A DNA stretch of 6,058 nucleotides, taken from Pseudomonadota bacterium (lineage in GTDB: Bacteria; Pseudomonadota; Alphaproteobacteria; Rhizobiales; Hyphomicrobiaceae). Shown here one piece after another: positions 1-5,143 of this stretch (positions within the stretch are counted from its first letter, which is position 1; each line of letters opens with the position of its first letter). The notes under the pieces were generated by a model. It was not told the DNA's origin. It worked only from the letters and a program-made list of their open reading frames with translations, and did not search any database. A program made the position numbers and the translations under genes. The stretch lies in the NCBI GenBank assembly GCA_021812845.1, contig JAKAML010000089.1:1-6058 (forward strand), given 5' to 3'.

Positions 1-1
1 C

Positions 2-61
2 TTGCACAGGCCACGCCGCGTACCCGCCGCCATCGTCTGCCCCGGGCACGGCCCGCCATGA
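2..61 (+). CDS. Possible 3' end of an upstream gene overlapping the DedA start
   Basis: The second forward frame is open from the left edge and ends at a TGA (59-61) that overlaps the DedA ATG as ATGA, a classic sign of translational coupling. The visible tail is 19 residues and ends IVCPGHGPP. PGHG is a motif found in metallo-beta-lactamase-fold hydrolases, but there it usually lies well before the C-terminus, so I do not assign a family. The frame of the DedA gene is also open to the window edge, so the overlap could be chance. This is an inference from a very short fragment. Confidence 0.22.
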   Translation: MHRPRRVPAAIVCPGHGPP

Positions 62-585
62 TCGCCGACGGCGTGCAGTGGATCACCGCCGAGGTGCTCG
101 GCCTCGTGTCCGCGAACCTTGCTTTCGTCGGCCCGATCGTGTTCGCGCTCGGCTTCGCCGAAAGCATCGTCTTTCTGTCGCTACTGGTGCCTTCGACCCT
201 GCTGTTCCTCGCCATCGGCGGGCTCCATCATGCGGCCGGGGGGACGTTCTGGGAGGTCTGGCTGTGGGGCGCCGCCGGCGCCTTCCTCGGAGACATCGTG
301 TCCTATTCGGCCGGCCGCTACTTCAAGGAGGACATCGCCGGCGTCTGGCCGTTCAGCGCCAAGCCCGAGTGGTACGTGCTGGCGCGCGCCTTCGAGAAGA
401 AGTGGGGCGCTCTCGGCATCGTCGGCTCGAAGTTCTTCGGCATGATGCGACCGTTCGTCCCAGTGGTGGCCGGCGCCATGCACATGCGCTGGCCGGTGTT
501 CCTGCCGGCGAGCGCCCTGTCGGCGCTGCTGTGGTCGGGCACCTTCCTGTCGCCGGGCTACGGTCTCGGCTGGCTGATGAAGTGA
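58..585 (+). CDS. DedA family (VTT/SNARE-associated domain) membrane protein
   Basis: This 175-residue protein is an inner-membrane protein of the DedA family, members of which support membrane homeostasis, with several implicated in lipid carrier (undecaprenyl phosphate or phospholipid) translocation. Family hallmarks are visible: an acidic residue and proline in the first re-entrant/hydrophobic region (E35 in GFAES, P45), the AGAFLGDIVSYSAGR segment (G78-D79, Y83, G86-R87), and the basic FFGMMRPFVPVVAG block (R131, P135, A138-G139), which corresponds to the family's F-x-R-x-x-P-x-x-R-x-x-x-P-x-x-AG signature. In that block the first arginine appears replaced by K125. A GYGLG motif lies at 167-171. 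The protein stops soon after this motif, so it is shorter than the usual 190-220 residues and lacks most of the last membrane helix. The stop is followed by non-homologous sequence rather than an obvious frameshift continuation. No clear Shine-Dalgarno precedes the ATG, consistent with coupling to an upstream gene. The frame is open further upstream, so a longer N-terminus is not excluded. Confidence 0.88.
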   Translation: MIADGVQWITAEVLGLVSANLAFVGPIVFALGFAESIVFLSLLVPSTLLFLAIGGLHHAAGGTFWEVWLWGAAGAFLGDIVSYSAGRYFKEDIAGVWPFSAKPEWYVLARAFEKKWGALGIVGSKFFGMMRPFVPVVAGAMHMRWPVFLPASALSALLWSGTFLSPGYGLGWLMK

Positions 586-599
586 ACCGCGGGACCGGC

Positions 600-632
600 G
601 CCCGGCACCGCACCGGTCCTCGCCGTGCGGGC
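600..632 (+). terminator. Weak candidate hairpin terminator after the DedA gene
   Basis: Fifteen bases beyond the DedA stop, the left arm (600-608, with G605 bulged) can pair with GTGCGGGC (625-632) to give an 8-bp GC-rich stem with a 16-nt loop. There is no U-tract. An alternative pairing of GACCGG (593-598) with CCGGTC (613-618) is possible. GC-rich DNA forms such stems easily, so this is only a candidate. Confidence 0.22.
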
Positions 633-648
633 AACCACTCCGCAGCGG

Positions 649-725
649 CCGGTCTTCGACCCCGGTCCTTGGCCCCGATCTGGGGCCCCGATCTGGGACA
701 CCGATCTGGACCCCGGTCGTTGCCC
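649..725. repeat. Six degenerate tandem units of about 13 bp
   Basis: Units begin at 649, 662, 675, 688, 701 and 713, giving steps of 13, 13, 13, 13 and 12 bp. Every unit starts CCGRTC. The three central units share CCGATCTGG exactly, while the outer ones carry CCGGTC followed by TTC, CTT or GTT. The decamer GACCCCGGTC occurs at both ends (658-667 and 709-718). A further lone copy resembling unit 2 lies at 613-625. The period is not a multiple of three and the array lies outside any convincing gene, so it is not a coding repeat. It may be a small minisatellite produced by slippage or a cluster of protein-binding sites. Function is unknown. Confidence 0.7.
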
Positions 726-828
726 CTTGCCTTGACGGACGGGATCGCCTAGAGCTTCGCACTTCCAGATATCCCAGGGAGCGGCGCGGCGACGGGCCGG
801 CCGCCCGTCGCATCGGACCCGACACGCC

Positions 829-993
829 ATGACCGCACGCACCGCCCGCAAGATCGAGATCCAGAAAAAGAAGCGCCGCCGCGCAATCCCGCGCGCCAAG
901 GTCACGCGCAGCCAGGGCAACACCGCCGGCGCGAGGAAGCGTCTGAAGAAAGTGGCCGGCCTCGCCCGCGGCCGCAAGACCGCGGCCGGCTGA
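829..993 (+). CDS. Small, highly basic hypothetical protein (54 aa)
   Basis: The reading frame runs ATG (829) to TGA (991-993). The predicted peptide has 20 Arg/Lys among 54 residues and a single acidic residue (E10). It has a basic cluster QKKKRRR at 12-18, a second at 36-41 (RKRLKK), and a Gly/Ala/Arg/Lys tail. The composition suggests nucleic-acid binding, as in small histone-like or ribosome-associated peptides, but I recognise no family. The ATG is the only ATG, GTG or TTG in frame back to the previous in-frame stop at 733-735. No good Shine-Dalgarno precedes it, which weakens the call. A 7-bp GC hairpin (982-988 with 995-1001) overlaps the stop codon and could end the transcript. The reading is consistent with a real small gene, but Arg-rich translations are also what random GC-rich DNA yields. 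Confidence 0.35.
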   Translation: MTARTARKIEIQKKKRRRAIPRAKVTRSQGNTAGARKRLKKVAGLARGRKTAAG

Positions 994-1111
994 GCGGCCG
1001 CCCCCGGGCGGAGGCAGCTCGGCGCTGCCGCGCTCCTCCTGCGCTCACGTTGCGTGCGTGGGCGGACGGGATACGGCGGCGAGGCGGCCGCCGGATCGGG
1101 CGGACGGACGC

Positions 1112-1115
1112 GGAG
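1112..1115 (+). promoter_or_regulatory. Ribosome binding site that fixes the P450 start
   Basis: GGAG lies six bases before the ATG at 1122. The frame is open upstream to a TTG at 1050, but those 24 extra codons encode an Arg/Gly-rich stretch with no P450 resemblance and no ribosome binding site, so the ATG at 1122 is preferred. Confidence 0.7.
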
Positions 1116-1121
1116 TACACC

Positions 1122-2516
1122 ATGGACGCGATCGGCGACGCGGCCCTTTACCCCCCGACGGCCGAGCCCGCCGACGGCCCGCTCTCGATCCCCTCTTTCC
1201 TGCGCCGCTGCGTCTCGAACCCGCTGACCACGCTGCCGCGCGCCGTCTACGAGACACCGGTCCACGTCGAGGAGCCGGTCCAGGGCCGCATCGTCGCCTG
1301 GATCATGGCGCCCGACCTCGTCGCGCAACTGCTCGTCGAGGACAGCGACGCGACGCTCAAGACCGAAGTCGAGCACCGCGTCTTCGATCCGATCCTCGGC
1401 CACGGCATCCTCACCTCCGACCACGCCGAGTGGCGCTGGCAGCGGCGCGCCCTGGCACCGTTGTTCCGCCCCGCCGGCCTCGAAGCCTACGTGCCGGCGA
1501 TGTGCATGGCCGCGGAGACGCAGATCGCGCGCTGGCGCGAGCGGACGCCCTACGCTCCGCCTCCCGACATCGAGCAGGACATGTCGGCGACGACCTTCGA
1601 CGTCATCGTCCGCACCATGCTCCACGGCGCTGATCCCTCCGAGTGCCTCGCGGTGATGCGGGCCGGCAAGCGCTATCTCGACAACACTTCCTGGACCGTG
1701 GCCTACGGCCTGCTGCACCTGCCGCGCTGGATGCCGCATCCCGCCATGCCCGCCAACTGGCACGCGACGCGACGGCTCAGGGCCGCGGTGGCGACGATCG
1801 TCGCCCGCCGCAGGCCGTCGTCGGAAGGCGCGGCCGCCGCGGGCGGCGATCTGCTCGGCCGCCTGCTCGAGGCGCGTCACCCCGACACCGGCGAGCCGAT
1901 GAGCGCGGGCCTCGTCGTCGACAACCTCGCGACGCTGCTCGAGGCCGGGCACGAGACGACCGCCAAGGCGCTGTCCTGGGCGCTCTATCTGCTCGCCCGC
2001 GCCCCGCAGTGGCAGGATCGGGTCCGGGAAGAGGCCACGGCCGTGCTGCCGCGTGACGGCCCGCCGGCGGCGGCCGACGTCGCCCGCCTCGCGGTGACCG
2101 AGCGCGTCTTGAAGGAGGCCATGCGGCTCTATCCGCCGGCGCCGATCATGGCCCGCACTCCATCGCGGCCGATCACCATCGGTGACGCCACCATCCCTGT
2201 CGGCGCGCAGGTCGTGGTGCCGATTTTCGCCATTCACCGCCACCGGCTCTTGTGGCGCGACCCCGACCGCTTCGACCCCGACCGCTTTCTTCCCGAGCAC
2301 GAGAAGGCGATGTCCCGCACCCGGTTCATGCCGTTCGGGGCCGGTCCGCGCATCTGCATCGGGCAGGGCTTCGCCATGCTCGAGGCCAAGGTGCTGCTCG
2401 CCACCCTGGTGCGCGCCATGCGCTTCCGCTGGGACGGCCGCCACCTGCCCGAGCCCGTCTCGCGCGTCACGCTGCGCCCGCGCGGCGGGATGCCGCTCTA
2501 CGTCGAGCCCGTCTGA
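1122..2516 (+). CDS. Cytochrome P450 (soluble bacterial monooxygenase)
   Basis: This 464-residue protein is a complete heme-thiolate monooxygenase that would insert one oxygen atom from O2 into an organic substrate using two electrons from a redox partner. All diagnostic elements are present in order: a C-helix W104-x-x-x-R108 segment, the I-helix oxygen-activation motif AGHETT (275-280), the K-helix ExxR (E332-R335), the DPDRFDPDRF meander region, and the heme-binding loop FGAGPRICIG (405-414) with C412 as axial ligand. There is no N-terminal membrane anchor or signal peptide, so it is cytosolic. The fatty-acid-hydroxylase-like I-helix (GHETT) and the FGAGPRICIGQGFAMLEAK core recall bacterial P450s near the CYP102/CYP4 side of the family, but the substrate and CYP number cannot be read from sequence. 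No ferredoxin, ferredoxin reductase or reductase domain is in the window, so electrons must come from elsewhere. It converges with the HPP gene. Nothing looks broken or truncated. Confidence 0.96.
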   Translation: MDAIGDAALYPPTAEPADGPLSIPSFLRRCVSNPLTTLPRAVYETPVHVEEPVQGRIVAWIMAPDLVAQLLVEDSDATLKTEVEHRVFDPILGHGILTSDHAEWRWQRRALAPLFRPAGLEAYVPAMCMAAETQIARWRERTPYAPPPDIEQDMSATTFDVIVRTMLHGADPSECLAVMRAGKRYLDNTSWTVAYGLLHLPRWMPHPAMPANWHATRRLRAAVATIVARRRPSSEGAAAAGGDLLGRLLEARHPDTGEPMSAGLVVDNLATLLEAGHETTAKALSWALYLLARAPQWQDRVREEATAVLPRDGPPAAADVARLAVTERVLKEAMRLYPPAPIMARTPSRPITIGDATIPVGAQVVVPIFAIHRHRLLWRDPDRFDPDRFLPEHEKAMSRTRFMPFGAGPRICIGQGFAMLEAKVLLATLVRAMRFRWDGRHLPEPVSRVTLRPRGGMPLYVEPV

Positions 2517-2527
2517 CCCCCGGCCTG

Positions 2528-3493
2528 CTACCCGGTCGGCCGTCGCATCCAGGTCGTCTCCGAGCGCTGCACCTCGCAGCAGGCCCATTGCGCGAACTCG
2601 CGGCGGGTCGAGAGGCCCTGCTGGTCGCGCTCGCGCCCCGCGACGACGCGCCAGATGACGCGGCCGTCGGCCCGCCCCGGCTCCTCGTCGACGACCCGGC
2701 GCACGGCGAAGTCGGCCCCCTGCTCGCCGTTCGAATAGTAGCCGCCGAGCCGGATGTCCTCGGGCTTCAGGCGCCGCCGCTCCGCCTCCTCGCGCATCAG
2801 CGTCCGCAGTGCCGTGAACTCCTGCTCGCTGATGTCGACGAAGGTGCCGATGCGGCTCAGCGCGGCCACGAAGTCGGCGTGCGAGAGCGCGTCCGCCGAC
2901 GACGGCGGCGCCGCCGCGACGGACGTCCTGCCCCAAGCGGCCGGATAGCGCCGCCAGGCGAAGGCGGCATTGATCGCGACCGCGGCCGTGAGCATCACCA
3001 GCGCGTTTGCGAGCACCGGGGTGACGACGAAGGCGTAGCCGAGCTCGTGCACCTGCGGGCCGCCGATCACCGCCGTCAGCGCCGTCGCGCCGCCGGGAGG
3101 ATGGATCGCGCGCAGGTAGTGCATGAGCGCGATGGCGAGCCCGACTGCCAGCGCCGCCGCAACCATGCTTCCTGGCAGGAGCCGCGCGCAGGTGACACCG
3201 ACCAGCGCCGAGACGACGTGGCCGACTCCGACCGCCCAGGGCTGCGACAGCGCGCCGTGCGGCACCGCGAACAGCAGCACCGCCGTCGCGCCCATGGAGC
3301 CGGTCAGCATCGCCGCGCCGGTCTGACCCAGGAGATCCCTCTCGAACGAGATCAGCACCAGGATCGCAACGAACCCACCCGCCGCGGAAACCAGGCGCTC
3401 GACGTGCCCGACCGGCGACAGCTCGATGCCCATGAGCCGGCCGATCGCCGTTGCCGCGATCCTCTCGCGCAGTCGCTGATCGATGCCCGCCAT
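2528..3493 (-). CDS. HPP family membrane protein with C-terminal soluble domain
   Basis: This 321-residue protein belongs to the HPP family of integral membrane proteins. Cyanobacterial and chloroplast members are known to move nitrite, but the substrate of this one is unknown. The family block HPPGGATAL is at 131-139, preceded by GSMGATAVLLFAVPHGALSQPW (starting at G65). Hydrophobic segments are seen at about 34-50, 61-78, 87-106, 109-127 and 151-179, matching the compact HPP transmembrane domain. From about residue 190 to the end is a hydrophilic region of about 130 residues (a helical ISEQEFTALRTLMREEAERR segment at 221-240, then a GGYYSNGEQ-containing part and an ACCE motif near 304). It does not resemble the CBS pair found in some HPP proteins. 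The chosen ATG has AAGGG six bases upstream. The frame stays open to 3853, but the added residues are Arg/Ser/Gly-rich without family features. The P450 stop lies 11 bp away, tail to tail. Confidence 0.9.
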   Translation of the reverse strand: MAGIDQRLRERIAATAIGRLMGIELSPVGHVERLVSAAGGFVAILVLISFERDLLGQTGAAMLTGSMGATAVLLFAVPHGALSQPWAVGVGHVVSALVGVTCARLLPGSMVAAALAVGLAIALMHYLRAIHPPGGATALTAVIGGPQVHELGYAFVVTPVLANALVMLTAAVAINAAFAWRRYPAAWGRTSVAAAPPSSADALSHADFVAALSRIGTFVDISEQEFTALRTLMREEAERRRLKPEDIRLGGYYSNGEQGADFAVRRVVDEEPGRADGRVIWRVVAGRERDQQGLSTRREFAQWACCEVQRSETTWMRRPTG

Positions 3494-3499
3494 GTCGCG

Positions 3500-3504
3500 C
3501 CCTT
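3500..3504 (-). promoter_or_regulatory. Ribosome binding site of the HPP gene
   Basis: AAGGG on the minus strand, six bases before the ATG at 3493-3491. It supports this start over upstream in-frame ATGs such as the one beginning the MPNERMDEAV stretch, which have no comparable site. Confidence 0.55.
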
Positions 3505-3522
3505 GCCCGAAATTCAGGCAGA

Positions 3523-3552
3523 AGGATCGGCCGACCGCGGCCCGGTGGTCAA
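3523..3552 (-). promoter_or_regulatory. Weak candidate promoter for the HPP gene
   Basis: On the minus strand TTGACC (3552-3547) matches five of six -35 consensus bases. Eighteen bases later GATCCT (3528-3523) matches only three of six -10 bases. It would give a leader of roughly 20 nt before the HPP ATG. The poor -10 element makes this tentative. Confidence 0.25.
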
Positions 3553-3910
3553 TCACGTCCGTCCGCGCGCATCGTCGCAGCCGCGAAGGGACGGCAATCG
3601 TTGCCTGCTCGTCATTCGTGCGCGGTCGGCCCGCAGCACTCGATCCGGGAACCAGCGACGAGCCAGCCGACCTTCCGCCCCAGAACCCGACGGCTTCGTC
3701 CATTCTCTCGTTGGGCATCGCCGTGCGCCGGTTGCCGTGGCCGGCTTTGGTGCGGGGTTCGAGACCTCGCATCCTCCTGTTCCGCCTCCGCGGAGGACCG
3801 GCGTCTGCGTGCGGCGTGGGACCGCCGCGCGGACCTGGGGCTGCCCTGCCCAACCGCCATTCGCCGCATCCAAGGAATGGCGGCGGCGCGCAGATCTCCC
3901 GACGCAGGAA

Positions 3911-3935
3911 GGCCGCCCTCCGGTGGAGAGCGGCC
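3911..3935 (-). terminator. Likely terminator hairpin downstream of the outer-membrane protein gene
   Basis: GGCCGC (3911-3916) pairs with GCGGCC (3930-3935). After one mismatch, four more base pairs (CTCC with GGAG) close a 3-nt loop, giving a stem of about ten pairs. On the minus strand it lies 40 bp beyond the barrel gene's TAG and is followed by TTCCT, a short imperfect T-tract. Position and stability favour a terminator for that gene, although the U-run is poor. Confidence 0.5.
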
Positions 3936-3974
3936 CGATCTCGCAGCGCTCTGCTTTCGGCCGTCCGGATGAGC

Positions 3975-4715
3975 CTACTTCAGCGGCGCAGGCGCCGGCC
4001 GATCGCCGAACTTGAAGCTCACGCGCGCCTTCACGACGTCGATCTCGGCATCGATGTCGCGATCGACGAACCCGCCGCCCGCACCGGGGCATGTCGGGTC
4101 CGGGCAGTGCCGCTCGGTCCCGAGACTGATGTGCTGATACTCGATGCCGACAACGACGTTGGGCGAGATCGCATAGTCGACGCCGACGCCCGCATACCAT
4201 CCGTTGTGCCGCTCTTGAGCCGCGAAAGCGACGGCGCCGGTTGCGACGGTGATCGCGCGCGATTCGATCTCGGCGGTCGCGAAGCCGCCGGTCGCATAGA
4301 GCAGAACATTGCTCATCGGCGTGTATCCGAGCCGGCCGCCGATGGTGAAGATGCCGTCGATCTCGACCTCGGAGTCGAACGCCGCGTTATTGCCGAACAG
4401 CGCGCGTCGCGAGCCGTCGTCGAGAGTTTGCATGTAGCCCGCCTCGACGCCCAGGACGAGGTTGCCCATCTGGTGCTGATAGCCGATGTGCGCACCGAGG
4501 ACCGCGTCGTCGTCACTGAACGAGTAGGCCTGATTGGCGGCGCCGCCGATCGCGGGATTGAAGGCCCAGTCGACTTCCGAGCCGGACCAGCCGGCACTGG
4601 CGCCGAAGTAGACGCCGCTCCAGGTCGTCGGCCCGTGGGCGCGGGCAGAGGTGGCGAAGACCGCCGCAAGACCCGCGACGGCGACGCAGGTCGCCAGATG
4701 ACGCAACTTGATCAC
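3975..4715 (-). CDS. Outer-membrane beta-barrel protein, Omp25/Omp31/RopB-like
   Basis: This 246-residue secreted protein is predicted to form an eight-stranded beta-barrel in the outer membrane, as in the Omp25/Omp31/RopB group of Hyphomicrobiales that contributes to envelope stability. Residues 1-26 are a signal peptide ending ARA, with cleavage before H27. Family motifs follow in order: WSGVYFGASAGW (32-43), the GAHIGYQHQMGNLVLGVEAGY block (74-94), the GGRLGYTPMSNVLLYATGGFA block (126-146), GWYAGVGVDYAISPNVVVGIEYQHISLG (172-199), and a final strand VKARVSFKFG (228-237). Two features are unusual. A presumed loop or turn before the last strand holds C204 and C209 (HCPDPTCPG). The barrel's terminal aromatic (F236) is followed by a Pro-rich tail, DRPAPAPLK, rather than ending the protein. 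The start is GTG, fixed by a strong AAGGAG seven bases upstream. It appears monocistronic, with long spacers on both sides. Confidence 0.93.
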   Translation of the reverse strand: MIKLRHLATCVAVAGLAAVFATSARAHGPTTWSGVYFGASAGWSGSEVDWAFNPAIGGAANQAYSFSDDDAVLGAHIGYQHQMGNLVLGVEAGYMQTLDDGSRRALFGNNAAFDSEVEIDGIFTIGGRLGYTPMSNVLLYATGGFATAEIESRAITVATGAVAFAAQERHNGWYAGVGVDYAISPNVVVGIEYQHISLGTERHCPDPTCPGAGGGFVDRDIDAEIDVVKARVSFKFGDRPAPAPLK

Positions 4716-4722
4716 GCGATTA

Positions 4723-4728
4723 CTCCTT
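4723..4728 (-). promoter_or_regulatory. Strong ribosome binding site fixing the GTG start of the barrel protein
   Basis: AAGGAG on the minus strand lies seven bases before GTG (4715-4713). Translation from that GTG gives a textbook signal peptide (MIKLRH followed by a hydrophobic core and ARA), so both signals agree. Confidence 0.85.
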
Positions 4729-4761
4729 CGACAAACGCCACATAGGAGAAACTACCCCGGA

Positions 4762-4789
4762 AAAATACCTACTCCGGCAAGAGCGGGAA
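4762..4789 (-). promoter_or_regulatory. Tentative promoter of the outer-membrane protein gene
   Basis: On the minus strand TTCCCG (4789-4784, three of six -35 bases) and TATTTT (4767-4762, four of six -10 bases) are separated by 16 bp in a locally AT-rich patch, unusual in this GC-rich window. A start just downstream would leave a leader of roughly 40 nt. Other spacings are possible. Confidence 0.28.
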
Positions 4790-4829
4790 TTGGTGACAGG
4801 CGCGCAACAGATGTCGGTTTTTCAATCAC

Positions 4830-4864
4830 TTATGCTCGATCGTTTGACAGCGAACCGAGCATAA
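4830..4864. promoter_or_regulatory. Perfect 9-bp inverted repeat, possible operator
   Basis: TTATGCTCG (4830-4838) and its exact complement CGAGCATAA (4856-4864) flank a 17-bp spacer. The site lies 115 bp upstream of the barrel gene's GTG, and no T-run follows either arm, so it reads more like a regulator-binding dyad than a terminator. The spacer holds TTGACA (4844-4849) on the plus strand, but no -10 element sits at the right distance. Which factor would bind is unknown. Confidence 0.4.
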
Positions 4865-5117
4865 CCACGGCATCGGTGCGCGCGGCAGCCGGCGTTCGTT
4901 GCAGCCCCGCCTCCTTCGGAGCCCAGTCGACCCGCGTGGAAGGGATCCCCGACCCGGTGCCTCCGACCGAGCTTCGGCCGCACGGGCCCGCCCCGCCTCG
5001 AAACCGAATCCGAGGCCGAGGGCGCCACCACTGGGCACGAGCGGCGCCGATCGTGCGGGTCGTCCCGTATCGCAGGTGCCGTCGCCCGGCCATGACTCGA
5101 GCCGGTGCATATCGGAG

Positions 5118-5139
5118 CGACACGAGCCTTCGGCTGTCG
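5118..5139 (-). terminator. Candidate terminator hairpin immediately after gatB
   Basis: On the plus strand CGACA (5118-5122) pairs with TGTCG (5135-5139), and GCC (5126-5128) with GGC (5132-5134) around a TTC loop, leaving a 3-nt bulge. It begins five bases beyond the gatB stop in the direction of transcription. No T-tract follows, so it may be only partly effective or coincidental. Confidence 0.3.
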
Positions 5140-5143
5140 AGCG

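Larger units (their letters stand above)
3494..3974. other. Non-coding spacer between the HPP and outer-membrane protein genes
   Basis: This 481-bp stretch has open frames on both strands, but their translations are Arg/Ser/Pro-rich, match no family I know, and use more A/T third positions than the flanking genes. I find no credible gene. It contains the HPP promoter/ribosome-binding region, a 7-bp stem with a 7-nt loop (3751-3771), a perfect 12-bp palindrome CCTCCGCGGAGG (3785-3796), another stem (GCGGCG 3811-3816 with CGCCGC 3823-3828), and the terminator-like hairpin at 3911-3935. Confidence 0.55.
4716..5143. other. Intergenic region between gatB and the outer-membrane protein gene
   Basis: This 428-bp stretch carries the barrel gene's ribosome binding site and probable promoter region (about 4716-4800), the 9-bp inverted repeat at 4830-4864, and a possible gatB terminator at 5118-5139. 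The part from about 4870 to 5110 is GC-rich. Its open frames on both strands translate to Arg/Pro/Gly-rich sequence without family features. I find no tRNA or credible small gene there. Confidence 0.55.

Noticed and set aside
732..760. TTGACG (732-737) as a promoter for the small basic ORF
   Set aside because: The -35-like hexamer is good, but no acceptable -10 element occurs 15-19 bp downstream.
558..2936. Very long minus-strand open frame (792 codons) across the P450 gene
   Set aside because: It lies antisense to the intact P450, its translation is Arg/Gly/Ala/His-rich with no family motifs, and it runs through the 13-bp repeat array. Long antisense frames are expected in GC-rich genes with biased third positions.
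3751..3771. tRNA T-arm-like hairpin (TTCGAGA loop) suggesting a tRNA or an attachment-site remnant
   Set aside because: No acceptor, D or anticodon arm can be built on either side, the stem is seven pairs rather than five, and there is no integrase or direct repeat nearby.
3494..3853. N-terminal extension of the HPP protein by 120 residues
   Set aside because: The extra residues are low-complexity, Arg/Ser/Gly-rich and use more A/T third positions than the gene proper. The ATG at 3493 has a good ribosome binding site and starts at the usual distance from the first helix.
2252..4015. Plus-strand open frame of 587 codons opposite the HPP gene
   Set aside because: It overlaps the P450 3' end in another frame and is antisense to the well-supported HPP gene. 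The product is Arg/Pro/Ala-rich and featureless.
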